Assembly (NCBI GenBank): GCA_039976075.1
Contig: JBDWFY010000013.1
Span: 496,001 to 560,000, forward strand
From: JBDWFY01 sp039976075
GTDB lineage: Bacteria > Pseudomonadota > Alphaproteobacteria > Rhizobiales > Stappiaceae
Length of the DNA: 64,000 nucleotides
Direction of reading: 5' to 3'
Below are positions 36,189 to 44,330 of this stretch, in pieces. Position 1 is the stretch's first letter. Each line of letters begins with the position of its first letter. The translations under genes were made by a program, and so were the position numbers. The notes beneath the pieces were generated by a model. It ran no database searches and was not told where the DNA came from. It saw nothing but the letters and a program-made list of their open reading frames with translations.

Positions 36189-36907
36189 TGGAGCACCTTT
36201 TTATCGCTGAAAATCTTCCGTTTTCCGTCGCGCTGGCGTTGACGTGTCTGATCGCCGCGGTGGAAGGAATTGGCCTGATACTGGGTCTGGCGCCGTCTGA
36301 ATTCGTTGATTCACTATTGCCGAATTTTGATGGTCCCGACCTTGATGTCCCGGATGTGGACATTCCCGGTGTCGATGCCGGATTGTCGGGTGCAGATAAT
36401 CTGGATGCTTCCGGCGTTGCCTCAGGCGGGTTTTTCACCAAACTGCTTGGATGGTTGAACTTCGGAAAGGTCCCTGCACTGATCTGGCTTGTGTTGTTCC
36501 TGAGTTCCTTTGGTCTGGCAGGCCTGGTGCTGCAAGCCGTGATCAAGAGCTTTCTTGGATTTTACCTGCCATCGGCGCTTGCGACTGCGCCCGCGCTGGT
36601 CTTCTCGTTGCCTGTAACAAGTCAACTGGGCAAGGGGCTAGGCAAGATACTGCCCAGGGATGAAAGCGAAGCAGTTTCGCGGGAAACATTCGTGGGGCGC
36701 ATTGCAACGATAATTCGCGGCACTGCTGCGAAGGGTGCACCTGCAGAAGCAAAGTTGACGGATCAGTTCAACCACACCCACTACTTACTGGTGGTGCCGG
36801 ACGATGACACAGAGTCGTTCCCGGCAGGCGAAGATGTTGTGATTGTCGGCAGGCAGGCAAACATCTTTCAGGCGATCAGATTTAAGTCTGACGCCCTGTC
36901 CGACTGA
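36188..36907 (+). CDS. YqiJ-like membrane protein (NfeD-type OB fold)
   Basis: Protein of 239 residues. An N-terminal membrane helix is followed by an acidic loop (PNFDGPDLDVPDVDIPGVDA), two more helices near residues 95-140 and a C-terminal OB-fold-like domain (about residues 165-235, ending VVIVGRQANIFQAIRF). YqiJ partners the flotillin YqiK in E. coli, where both are linked to membrane domains. It overlaps pspA by one base (TAATG) and precedes the flotillin by 48 bp. Confidence 0.87.
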   Translation: MEHLFIAENLPFSVALALTCLIAAVEGIGLILGLAPSEFVDSLLPNFDGPDLDVPDVDIPGVDAGLSGADNLDASGVASGGFFTKLLGWLNFGKVPALIWLVLFLSSFGLAGLVLQAVIKSFLGFYLPSALATAPALVFSLPVTSQLGKGLGKILPRDESEAVSRETFVGRIATIIRGTAAKGAPAEAKLTDQFNHTHYLLVVPDDDTESFPAGEDVVIVGRQANIFQAIRFKSDALSD

Positions 36908-36955
36908 TATCCGCCTAAAAAATTTCTACTATAAATTGCAAAAGGAGTCTTTGAA

Positions 36956-38749
36956 TTGTTCAATTCAATCATCTTCATCGTCGCCGCCATCATACTGGTT
37001 GGAATGCTGGCCATCGGCCTGATATTCGGTCGACTTTATAAGCGCTCTTCGAAGGAAACGTCCTTTGTGCGAACCGGTTTCAGAGGTCAGCATGTCGTCA
37101 TGAATGGCGGCGCACTGGTGCTGCCGGTACTGCATGAAATGGTGCCGGTGAACATGAATACACTGCGCCTGGATGTGAAGCGGACGAATGAGCAGGCGCT
37201 GATCACGAAGGACAGGATGCGGGTGGACGTTGCAGCGGAATTTTACGTGCGCGTGCAGCCGACAGTTGAGGCAATCAGCAATGCCGCACAAACACTGGGT
37301 CAACGCACCATGCGGCCTGAAGCGCTCAAGGAACTGGTTGAGGGCAAATTCGTTGATGCCCTGCGGGCCGTCGCCGCTGAAATGGCGATGGAGGAAATGC
37401 ACGAGCAGCGAGTCTCGTTTGTTCAAAAGGTGCAAGGTGCAGTTTCTGAAGACATTTTGAAAAACGGGCTGGAACTGGAGTCCGTTTCGCTCACCGGCCT
37501 TGATCAGACCAGTAAGGACTTCTTCAATCCCGACAATGCTTTTGATGCAGAAGGCCTGACGAAACTCACGCAGGAAATTGAAGAACGGCGCAAGAAGCGC
37601 AATGACATCGAGCAAGAGACGGAAGTTCTGATTAAGCGCAAAAATCTGGAAGCAGAGCAGGAGCGCCTGCAGATCACGCGTGATCAGGAATATGCGCGGC
37701 TTGAGCAGCAGCGTGAAATTCAGGTCCGTCAGGCAGCACAGACCGCGCAGATCGCCAAGGAAGCGGCTGAGCGCGAGCGTGAAGCTGAAGAAGCAAAGAT
37801 CGCCGCGCAGCAAAGCGTTAAAGAAGCAAATATCGCGGCAAGCCAGATTGTAGAGGAGCGCCAGATTTCGATGGCTCAGCAGGTTCGGGAGAAAGAGATC
37901 CTGAAAGAGCAGGCCGTGGAAGCTGCCGATGTCGAAAAGTCCAAGTTGGTGGAATTGGCTGAGCAGGGCCGTTCAATTGCGGTTGCCGAGAAGTCAAAGG
38001 AAAAGTCAGAGGCTGAGGCAGAAGCCGACAAAGCCCGTGCATTCGCAGCCCGCGCTGAAGAAGAGGTTTCAACCGCCCGAGAGACGGTTCGCGCAGAGCG
38101 GGCCAAAACCATCGAACTGATCGAAGCCAAAAAGGCTGCTGAAATGGAAGCGATTGGCGTCACCGTCGCTGCTGAGGCTGAAAAACTTGCGGCAAATGAT
38201 CTGGCTGAAGCCATTCAGATTGAGGCCGATGCGCAGGCCAAGAAGATTCTGATAGCCGCTGAAAGTGAATCAAAAGCCGCTGAACTCAGGGCAGAGGCGG
38301 AACGCACGGTGTATGCCGTTGAAGCTCAAGGCAAACAGGCGATCAACGAAGCGTCAAACCTGCTGTCAGCCGATCAGATTGCCATGCAGGTGAAATTGAA
38401 ACTGATCGAAGCCCTGCCTGAGATGATTGCAGAAAGTGTCAAGCCGATCGAAAATATCGACGGCATCAAGATCATTCAGGTCGATGGTCTGGCAGTAGGG
38501 TCCGGTTCAGCTGGAGCATCTGGAAAGTCAGATAATGGCGTTGGTGCAAGCTTGCCTGATCAGGTTGTCAATTCCGCTCTGAGGTATCGCAGTCAGGCCC
38601 CCCTGGTTGAAGCGATCATGAAAGAAGTAGGGCTTCAGGACGGAGACTTTGCCGGGGCTGCCAGCGAGATCCTGATGCCAAAGACTGAAATGAACGGTGC
38701 TGAGGAGCAAACAAACGCGGGCGACGAGAGCTCAGAAGTCCAACAATAA
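36956..38749 (+). CDS. yqiK: YqiK-type flotillin (band 7 / SPFH protein)
   Basis: Protein of 597 residues. An N-terminal helix (residues 4-25) anchors it, an SPFH domain follows (about residues 30-210) and a long Ala/Glu/Lys-rich coiled coil (about 210-450) leads to a C-terminal oligomerisation region. Flotillins scaffold ordered membrane patches. The start is TTG, supported by GGAG at 36944-36947 with an 8-base spacer and by the hydrophobic segment starting right after it. It ends the operon; the terminator is at 38777-38799. Confidence 0.92.
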   Translation: MFNSIIFIVAAIILVGMLAIGLIFGRLYKRSSKETSFVRTGFRGQHVVMNGGALVLPVLHEMVPVNMNTLRLDVKRTNEQALITKDRMRVDVAAEFYVRVQPTVEAISNAAQTLGQRTMRPEALKELVEGKFVDALRAVAAEMAMEEMHEQRVSFVQKVQGAVSEDILKNGLELESVSLTGLDQTSKDFFNPDNAFDAEGLTKLTQEIEERRKKRNDIEQETEVLIKRKNLEAEQERLQITRDQEYARLEQQREIQVRQAAQTAQIAKEAAEREREAEEAKIAAQQSVKEANIAASQIVEERQISMAQQVREKEILKEQAVEAADVEKSKLVELAEQGRSIAVAEKSKEKSEAEAEADKARAFAARAEEEVSTARETVRAERAKTIELIEAKKAAEMEAIGVTVAAEAEKLAANDLAEAIQIEADAQAKKILIAAESESKAAELRAEAERTVYAVEAQGKQAINEASNLLSADQIAMQVKLKLIEALPEMIAESVKPIENIDGIKIIQVDGLAVGSGSAGASGKSDNGVGASLPDQVVNSALRYRSQAPLVEAIMKEVGLQDGDFAGAASEILMPKTEMNGAEEQTNAGDESSEVQQ

Positions 38750-38776
38750 GCGTCTGGCTCCTTGGAACGGACCTGG

Positions 38777-38799
38777 AAAGCCGACACAGTGTCGGCTTT
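38777..38799 (+). terminator. terminator of the PspA/flotillin operon
   Basis: Stem AAAGCCGACA / TGTCGGCTTT with loop CAG, followed by a modest T-rich stretch (CTGTCATTTT). It lies 27 bp past the flotillin stop. Confidence 0.75.
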
Positions 38800-38922
38800 C
38801 TGTCATTTTACCGCATGGCTCGTTCAATCGCGGCGGTGAAACACCGATACCCTTGATCTTTGTTGACGCGCCATGGTTGCAGGACTACGGTTTCGCACAA
38901 TATGTTTTGTAGGGAATAGCAG

Positions 38923-40452
38923 ATGGTAAGCCGGGTAAAAACGGTTTCTTTTCAGGGAATTAAAGCCGTTCCGGTTGATGTTCAGGTGCAGATCGGACCG
39001 GGTGCGGTGGCTTTCACCATTGTCGGACTGCCGGACAAGGCGGTTGCGGAAAGTCGCGAACGTGTGCGATCCGCCCTGATCGCCTCGGGCCTCTCCCTTC
39101 CTGCGAAACGCATCACGGTCAACCTCGCGCCGGCGGATCTGCCAAAGGAAGGCTCCCACTACGATTTACCCATCGCCTTGGGTCTGATGACCGCGATGGG
39201 CATTTTCCCCAGCGAACAGCTGCTGGATTACTTCGTTCTGGGTGAACTCAGCCTGGATGGCAGCATCGCTGCAGTCACCGGTGTTTTACCAGCTGCCATG
39301 GCCGCAAATTCGGCCGAAAAAGGCTTGATATGTCCTGTCGACTGTGGCGGGGAAGCAGCCTGGGCTGCTGCGGAAATGGATATTCTCGCACCGCGCAGCC
39401 TTATTCAGCTGGCCAATCATTTCAAGGGAACACAGCTGCTTTCCCGCCCCCGGCCGTCCATTCACGGGAAGGCTGATGCCGGTCCTGATATGGCCGATGT
39501 AAGGGGACAGGAAAGCGCACGCCGGGCGCTGGAGATCGCTGCCGCAGGCGGTCATAACCTCCTGATGATCGGCCCGCCGGGCTCGGGAAAATCCATGCTG
39601 GCCAGCCGTTTGCCGTCTATCCTGCCGCCATTGACACCAAGGGAACTGCTGGAAGTATCGATGATCGCATCGATTGCCGGTGAGCTGACAGACGGAAAGT
39701 TATCGGACCATCGGCCTTTTCGCGCCCCTCACCATTCTGCTTCAATGGCTGCATTGGTCGGTGGCGGCATAAAAGCCAAGCCTGGGGAGGTCTCTCTGGC
39801 TCATAACGGCGTTCTTTTCCTGGATGAGTTGCCGGAATTTACGCCCCAGGTACTGGATTCTCTGCGGCAGCCGCTTGAAAGTGGTGAGACGGTGATTGCC
39901 CGGGCAAATGCGCGTGTATCCTATCCCTCACGTGTACAACTCATCGCAGCGATGAACCCATGTAAATGTGGCCATGCAGGTGAACCGGGTCATGTTTGTC
40001 GTCTGGGGAAACGTTGTGCCAGTGATTATCAAGCCCGTGTGTCCGGGCCCTTTCTGGATCGCATCGATCTCAGAATCGAAGTGCCTGCCGTCACCGCCAC
40101 CGACCTGATCAAGCCAGGAAGCGCAGAAACTTCCAAGTCGGTTGCCGAACGTGTTGCGGCGGCGCGTGAGATCCAGCGATTGCGATTTGCCGATCTTGGC
40201 GCACTGGCTTTAACAAATGCCGCAGCGGATGCGCGCCTGATAGAGCAAATCGCCATGCCGACGGACGATGGCATGCGGCTGCTGAGCGATGCAGCGGAAA
40301 AATTCAAACTGTCTGCGCGCGGCTATCACCGCGTATTGAAGCTGGCCAGAACGCTGGCTGATCTGGATGGGTTTGAACAAGTCGGGCAGCGCCATATAGC
40401 GGAGGCAATAAGTTTTCGCGGTGCCGGTGTGCACCGGGCTCTGGCCGCATAA
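38923..40452 (+). CDS. comM: YifB/ComM family Mg-chelatase-like AAA+ ATPase
   Basis: Protein of 509 residues. An N-terminal ChlI-like domain (VGLPDKAVAESRERVRSAL near residue 30) precedes the AAA+ core with Walker A GPPGSGKSMLASRLPSILPP near residue 212 and Walker B GVLFLDELPEF near residue 300. A Cys cluster follows, CKCGHAGEPGHVC. ComM is a hexameric helicase that helps branch migration in natural transformation, but the family is widespread in non-competent species. It is the first gene after the flotillin operon terminator and probably has its own promoter. Confidence 0.92.
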   Translation: MVSRVKTVSFQGIKAVPVDVQVQIGPGAVAFTIVGLPDKAVAESRERVRSALIASGLSLPAKRITVNLAPADLPKEGSHYDLPIALGLMTAMGIFPSEQLLDYFVLGELSLDGSIAAVTGVLPAAMAANSAEKGLICPVDCGGEAAWAAAEMDILAPRSLIQLANHFKGTQLLSRPRPSIHGKADAGPDMADVRGQESARRALEIAAAGGHNLLMIGPPGSGKSMLASRLPSILPPLTPRELLEVSMIASIAGELTDGKLSDHRPFRAPHHSASMAALVGGGIKAKPGEVSLAHNGVLFLDELPEFTPQVLDSLRQPLESGETVIARANARVSYPSRVQLIAAMNPCKCGHAGEPGHVCRLGKRCASDYQARVSGPFLDRIDLRIEVPAVTATDLIKPGSAETSKSVAERVAAAREIQRLRFADLGALALTNAAADARLIEQIAMPTDDGMRLLSDAAEKFKLSARGYHRVLKLARTLADLDGFEQVGQRHIAEAISFRGAGVHRALAA

Positions 40453-40544
40453 TCCGTAGCCCCATCCGATCTAATTTTCCGCGTCAAGCATTTCGCAAGG
40501 CATTTGACCGATACTTACCGGTAATCGATCTCCGGAGGTTTGTG

Positions 40545-42857
40545 TTGGATCAGGTGCCGCGTTCCCAGGATGTGTCTACCGATAGCGGAAATGAGAATGC
40601 GCCCAGGCCCCTGAGCGGGTCGTTTCCTGTCAAAATGGTGCTCGCAGCCACGCTTACCCTGTTGGGAACCTGTCTGGCTGCGTCGGCTGCCTTTTACCAG
40701 TTTCTCCCTGATGTCAATGCGTGGCCTCCTTCCCCGTATTTGCCGCTGGTTCTGTCTTTTTTGGCCGGATTTTTTGCCTGCGGTACGATTACCGTGCTTG
40801 CGTTTTGGAAACGAAAAAACGGGGCATTGATACTGAAAGATGAAAATCGGGCGCTTCAGGTGCGGACCGAACGTTTGGACGACGAGATCTGGCAGTTGCG
40901 CGATGCCGAGGAACGTTTGACCGGGACACTCGATAATCTGGGTGAGATTGTATTTCGCCGCAACCAGACAGGGCAGGTTGTGTATGCCAATCAGGCGTTC
41001 GTGACGACATTTGGCGAACCGCTTGAGAACATTCTTGGCAAGCCCTTGAAATTGGCCTTGTTAGCGCCCGGCGCTCTTGATGAACAGTGCGATAGTTCCG
41101 ATCGATCGGATGATGCGCAATTGATGACCGTGTCCGGCCCGCGCTGGTTCTCCAGGTGGGATGTGGCGGTGGAAGATTCGACCGGGGGCGGCCGGGTTAT
41201 GCAGACGATCCTTCGAGACATGACCGAACGCCATCTTTCTGAAGAGGAACTGCAGCAGGCCGCTCAGCGGGCGGAAAGTGCAAATTCCGCCAAATCGCGC
41301 TTTCTGGCCATGGTCAGTCACGAGATACGCACGCCGCTCAACGGTATTCTCGGTATGACATCGCTTCTGAGTGACACGCGCCTGAGTGCCGAACAGAAAA
41401 CTTACATTGACGCCGTAGAAACCTCCGGCTCCATTCTGTTGACCATGATCGAAGAGTTGCTGGATATCGCCCGCATAGAGGCCGGGCGGTTGGAACTGGA
41501 GCCCGATGCAATCGCTGTCGGTCCCCTGGTTGAAGAACTGGTGGAAATGCTGGCACCCAAAGCCCAGGAAAAGGGGCTCGATATTGTCACTTATATCGGA
41601 CCTGATGTACCCGATCAGGTCATCGCCGACGCGAAACGTTTGCGTCAGGTGATCATCAACCTGGTTGGCAACGGCATCAAATTCACTGAATCAGGCGGCG
41701 TTTGTGTTTCGGTGACTGCCGATGGTGCGCATGCACCGACTGAGAAACCGGACATGACGACTGTCAGTTTTTCGGTGGCTGACACCGGAATCGGATTTGA
41801 GCAGACAGATGCATCCCGCCTGTTTGAAGAATTCGAACAAGTTGAACACGGGCCGGCCAGAAAATACGGCGGATCTGGCCTCGGTCTTGCTATTTCCAGG
41901 CACATTGTGGAGCTGATGGGCGGCACCATTAAGGTCGATGCCCACCCGGGCAAGGGCGCACGGTTCTGGTTCGATCTGTCGTTGCAGACAACCGCTGAAG
42001 AGCATCAGGTTGAGCCACCTTGCGATCTGTCAGGAAAGACAGTCTATTTTTATCCCGGCGGGGGTCTACAGGTCGATGCCCTGACCCAATCACTGAATGA
42101 CCGGGGTGCTCAGAGCGTGGACGTTTGTCAGGGCGCGGACCTTGCCATTTTCGATTGTCCCGCTGGCGGCCTGACAGACAGTGAACCGCCAGTGCTCGAC
42201 AGCGCGCATACCAGGGGACTGGTTCTTCTTTCACCCGCCGATCGGGCAAGTCTGCCGCGATTCGCAGAGAGCGGATTTGATCAATACCTGATCAAGCCAA
42301 TCCGGGCGCGCAGTTGCGATAGTCTGTTGAACGATCTTCTCGTTCAGGACAAGCCGTTTGTCAGACAATCGAGTTTGATCGCTGAGAGGGAATCTCAACC
42401 TTCAACAGGGTCGCTGGAAACCGAATCGGCCGCTGGATCTCTTAATCTCCTTGTCGTTGACGACAATGAGATTAACCGGTTGCTGGCTCACGCACTTCTC
42501 ACCAAATTTGGTTTCACAGCCGATGTCGTGAGTGATGGCCAACGTGCAATCGAAGCCGCCAGCCGGGCACGCCAGCCTGATACTACCTCATATGATGCGA
42601 TATTTATGGATCTGCACATGCCCGGCACGGACGGTTTGACGGCAATTCGTCGCATCAGAGCTGATGAAGTCGAGGAGTCTCATCCTCGTGTGCCAATCTA
42701 CACGTTGACTGCCGATATTATGCCTTCTGCACGCCAATTGGCGGAGGAAGCCGGAGCGGATGATTTTTTAACCAAACCGCTGGATGCTGATATCGTGCGA
42801 GAGAAATTAAGCCAGCTATCTCAAAACGTTCCACGAATCCAGGCAAAAGAGGCCTGA
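40545..42857 (+). CDS. hybrid sensor histidine kinase with PAS domain and two receiver-like domains
   Basis: Protein of about 770 residues. Two membrane helices (residues 32-55 and 67-90) are followed by a short coiled coil, a PAS domain (about 125-230), a HisKA domain with MVSHEIRTPLNGILGM near residue 255 and a HATPase (about 365-490). Then comes a degenerate receiver (about 500-600) that lacks the acidic pair, and an intact C-terminal receiver with VVDDNEINRLL and the phospho-acceptor in FMDLHMPGTDG near residue 687. The start is uncertain: GTG at 40542 is only 3 bases from GGAGG, so TTG at 40545 is preferred. No cognate regulator or Hpt gene is adjacent. Confidence 0.88.
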   Translation: MDQVPRSQDVSTDSGNENAPRPLSGSFPVKMVLAATLTLLGTCLAASAAFYQFLPDVNAWPPSPYLPLVLSFLAGFFACGTITVLAFWKRKNGALILKDENRALQVRTERLDDEIWQLRDAEERLTGTLDNLGEIVFRRNQTGQVVYANQAFVTTFGEPLENILGKPLKLALLAPGALDEQCDSSDRSDDAQLMTVSGPRWFSRWDVAVEDSTGGGRVMQTILRDMTERHLSEEELQQAAQRAESANSAKSRFLAMVSHEIRTPLNGILGMTSLLSDTRLSAEQKTYIDAVETSGSILLTMIEELLDIARIEAGRLELEPDAIAVGPLVEELVEMLAPKAQEKGLDIVTYIGPDVPDQVIADAKRLRQVIINLVGNGIKFTESGGVCVSVTADGAHAPTEKPDMTTVSFSVADTGIGFEQTDASRLFEEFEQVEHGPARKYGGSGLGLAISRHIVELMGGTIKVDAHPGKGARFWFDLSLQTTAEEHQVEPPCDLSGKTVYFYPGGGLQVDALTQSLNDRGAQSVDVCQGADLAIFDCPAGGLTDSEPPVLDSAHTRGLVLLSPADRASLPRFAESGFDQYLIKPIRARSCDSLLNDLLVQDKPFVRQSSLIAERESQPSTGSLETESAAGSLNLLVVDDNEINRLLAHALLTKFGFTADVVSDGQRAIEAASRARQPDTTSYDAIFMDLHMPGTDGLTAIRRIRADEVEESHPRVPIYTLTADIMPSARQLAEEAGADDFLTKPLDADIVREKLSQLSQNVPRIQAKEA

Positions 42858-43104
42858 AAGTAAACGCAGTGTGAGATCCTTCGAGTTGACGCGTTGAAAC
42901 GCTTGAAATCAATCGTCGAGGATATAGATATCATGTCATAAGTTTGTAAGATAACTATGATCTATGACTTGAACTCAAATCCGTAAGGCGAATGGTTCGC
43001 TGGTTTAATATCTCACCACAGCCGCTGATTTGATGTTATGTTCATGGTCGAACGGCTGCAGTCGGGGTGCACCTTGACGGGATGACTGGAGGAACAAAGG
43101 GTCC

Positions 43105-44049
43105 ATGATTAGATCCGGCAAAATGTCACCGCGAGAGCTCGTTGGCAAATTTGTTCCCATTGGCGCAAAAGACAGCAGCGAGCAAGCATCGTCTGTTCAG
43201 CAAAGTCGGGTGCCGTTTTTATCCAGAAATCAACTTTCTCTCGGTCGCATCGGCTCTCTTGAAGTACGTCTGGCCAAGTCCAATTTCGAAATCAGAAAAG
43301 CTCAGCAGCTTCGTTATCACGTCTTCTACGAAGAGATGTCGGCAATAGCGGATGCTCAGGCCCTGGCTACCCGCCGGGATCAGGATAGTTTCGATCCGTT
43401 CTGCGAGCACCTGCTGGTACTTGACCACGATGTGCGGCCGCGCACCAAACCTCTGGGACGCCGCAAGCCAAAAATAGTCGGCACCTATCGCTTGCTACGG
43501 CAGGAAGTTGCTGATCGTCACGGCGGTTTCTACACGGCCGGTGAGTTTGACGTTCAACCCGTTATCGACAGCAAGCCGGGCCTTAAATTCCTCGAATTGG
43601 GCCGTTCCTGCGTGCTTGAGCCCTATCGCAACAAACGCACTGTTGAGCTGCTCTGGCACGGCATATGGGCCTACGTTCTCTTGCACAAGATTGATGCAAT
43701 GATCGGTTGCGCCTCCATAGAAGGTATCGACCCGGACCGGCTGGCTCAGCAGCTCTCGTTCCTGCACCATCATTGCAGTGCGCCGCCTGAATGGCAGATT
43801 TCAGCGCTGCCGGATCTACGGGTTGAGATGAACAGGATGCCCAAGGACCAGCTTAACGATCGGGCTGCGATGAGGGAGTTGCCACCCTTGATCAAGGGTT
43901 ATCTCCGCCTTGGCGCCTATATTGGCGATGGCGCTGTCATCGACCATCAGTTTGGCACTACCGATGTTCTGATCATCTTGCCGGTTGCCAAACTGAATTC
44001 GCGTTATGTGAATTATTACGGCGCCGATGCGAGCCGCCACGCCAGCTGA
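43105..44049 (+). CDS. olsB: L-ornithine N-alpha-acyltransferase (OlsB)
   Basis: First step of ornithine-lipid synthesis: transfer of a 3-hydroxy-fatty acyl group from ACP to ornithine. The 314-residue protein belongs to the autoinducer-synthase-like GNAT group. It has IRKAQQLRYHVFYEEMSAIA near residue 62, KIVGTYRLLRQEVA near residue 125 and FLELGRSCVLEPYRNKRTVE near residue 160. The second enzyme, OlsA, is not in the window. Ornithine lipids replace phospholipids in many rhizobia under phosphate limitation. Confidence 0.9.
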   Translation: MIRSGKMSPRELVGKFVPIGAKDSSEQASSVQQSRVPFLSRNQLSLGRIGSLEVRLAKSNFEIRKAQQLRYHVFYEEMSAIADAQALATRRDQDSFDPFCEHLLVLDHDVRPRTKPLGRRKPKIVGTYRLLRQEVADRHGGFYTAGEFDVQPVIDSKPGLKFLELGRSCVLEPYRNKRTVELLWHGIWAYVLLHKIDAMIGCASIEGIDPDRLAQQLSFLHHHCSAPPEWQISALPDLRVEMNRMPKDQLNDRAAMRELPPLIKGYLRLGAYIGDGAVIDHQFGTTDVLIILPVAKLNSRYVNYYGADASRHAS

Positions 44050-44330
44050 TATTCCGGATAGTTCTGTCGTGCACGGAATCTGCACCGTGTCTGCAAGTGC
44101 CTGCTTTGTGACGGACATCTCAATTCCGCTACACCCCTCTTGGTAATTTCGATCCTTGTGAGGCCATGAATACTCGCTGAATTTAGCCATCTTCAATTTT
44201 GGCGAAAATATTGCGGGATTTAACGGCTCCTTAAAACGGCGGCATTAAAGTCCGGAGTGGGCAAATGTTACGGGCGGGGAGCAGAGTATAGGCAGACGAT
44301 CCTTGCATCGTTCAGGTCTGCGGGAAACCC

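Noticed and set aside
36965..37813. A 282-residue antisense open frame inside the flotillin gene.
   Set aside because: The sense protein has clear SPFH and coiled-coil features. The antisense frame shows no domain and has no ribosome-binding site.
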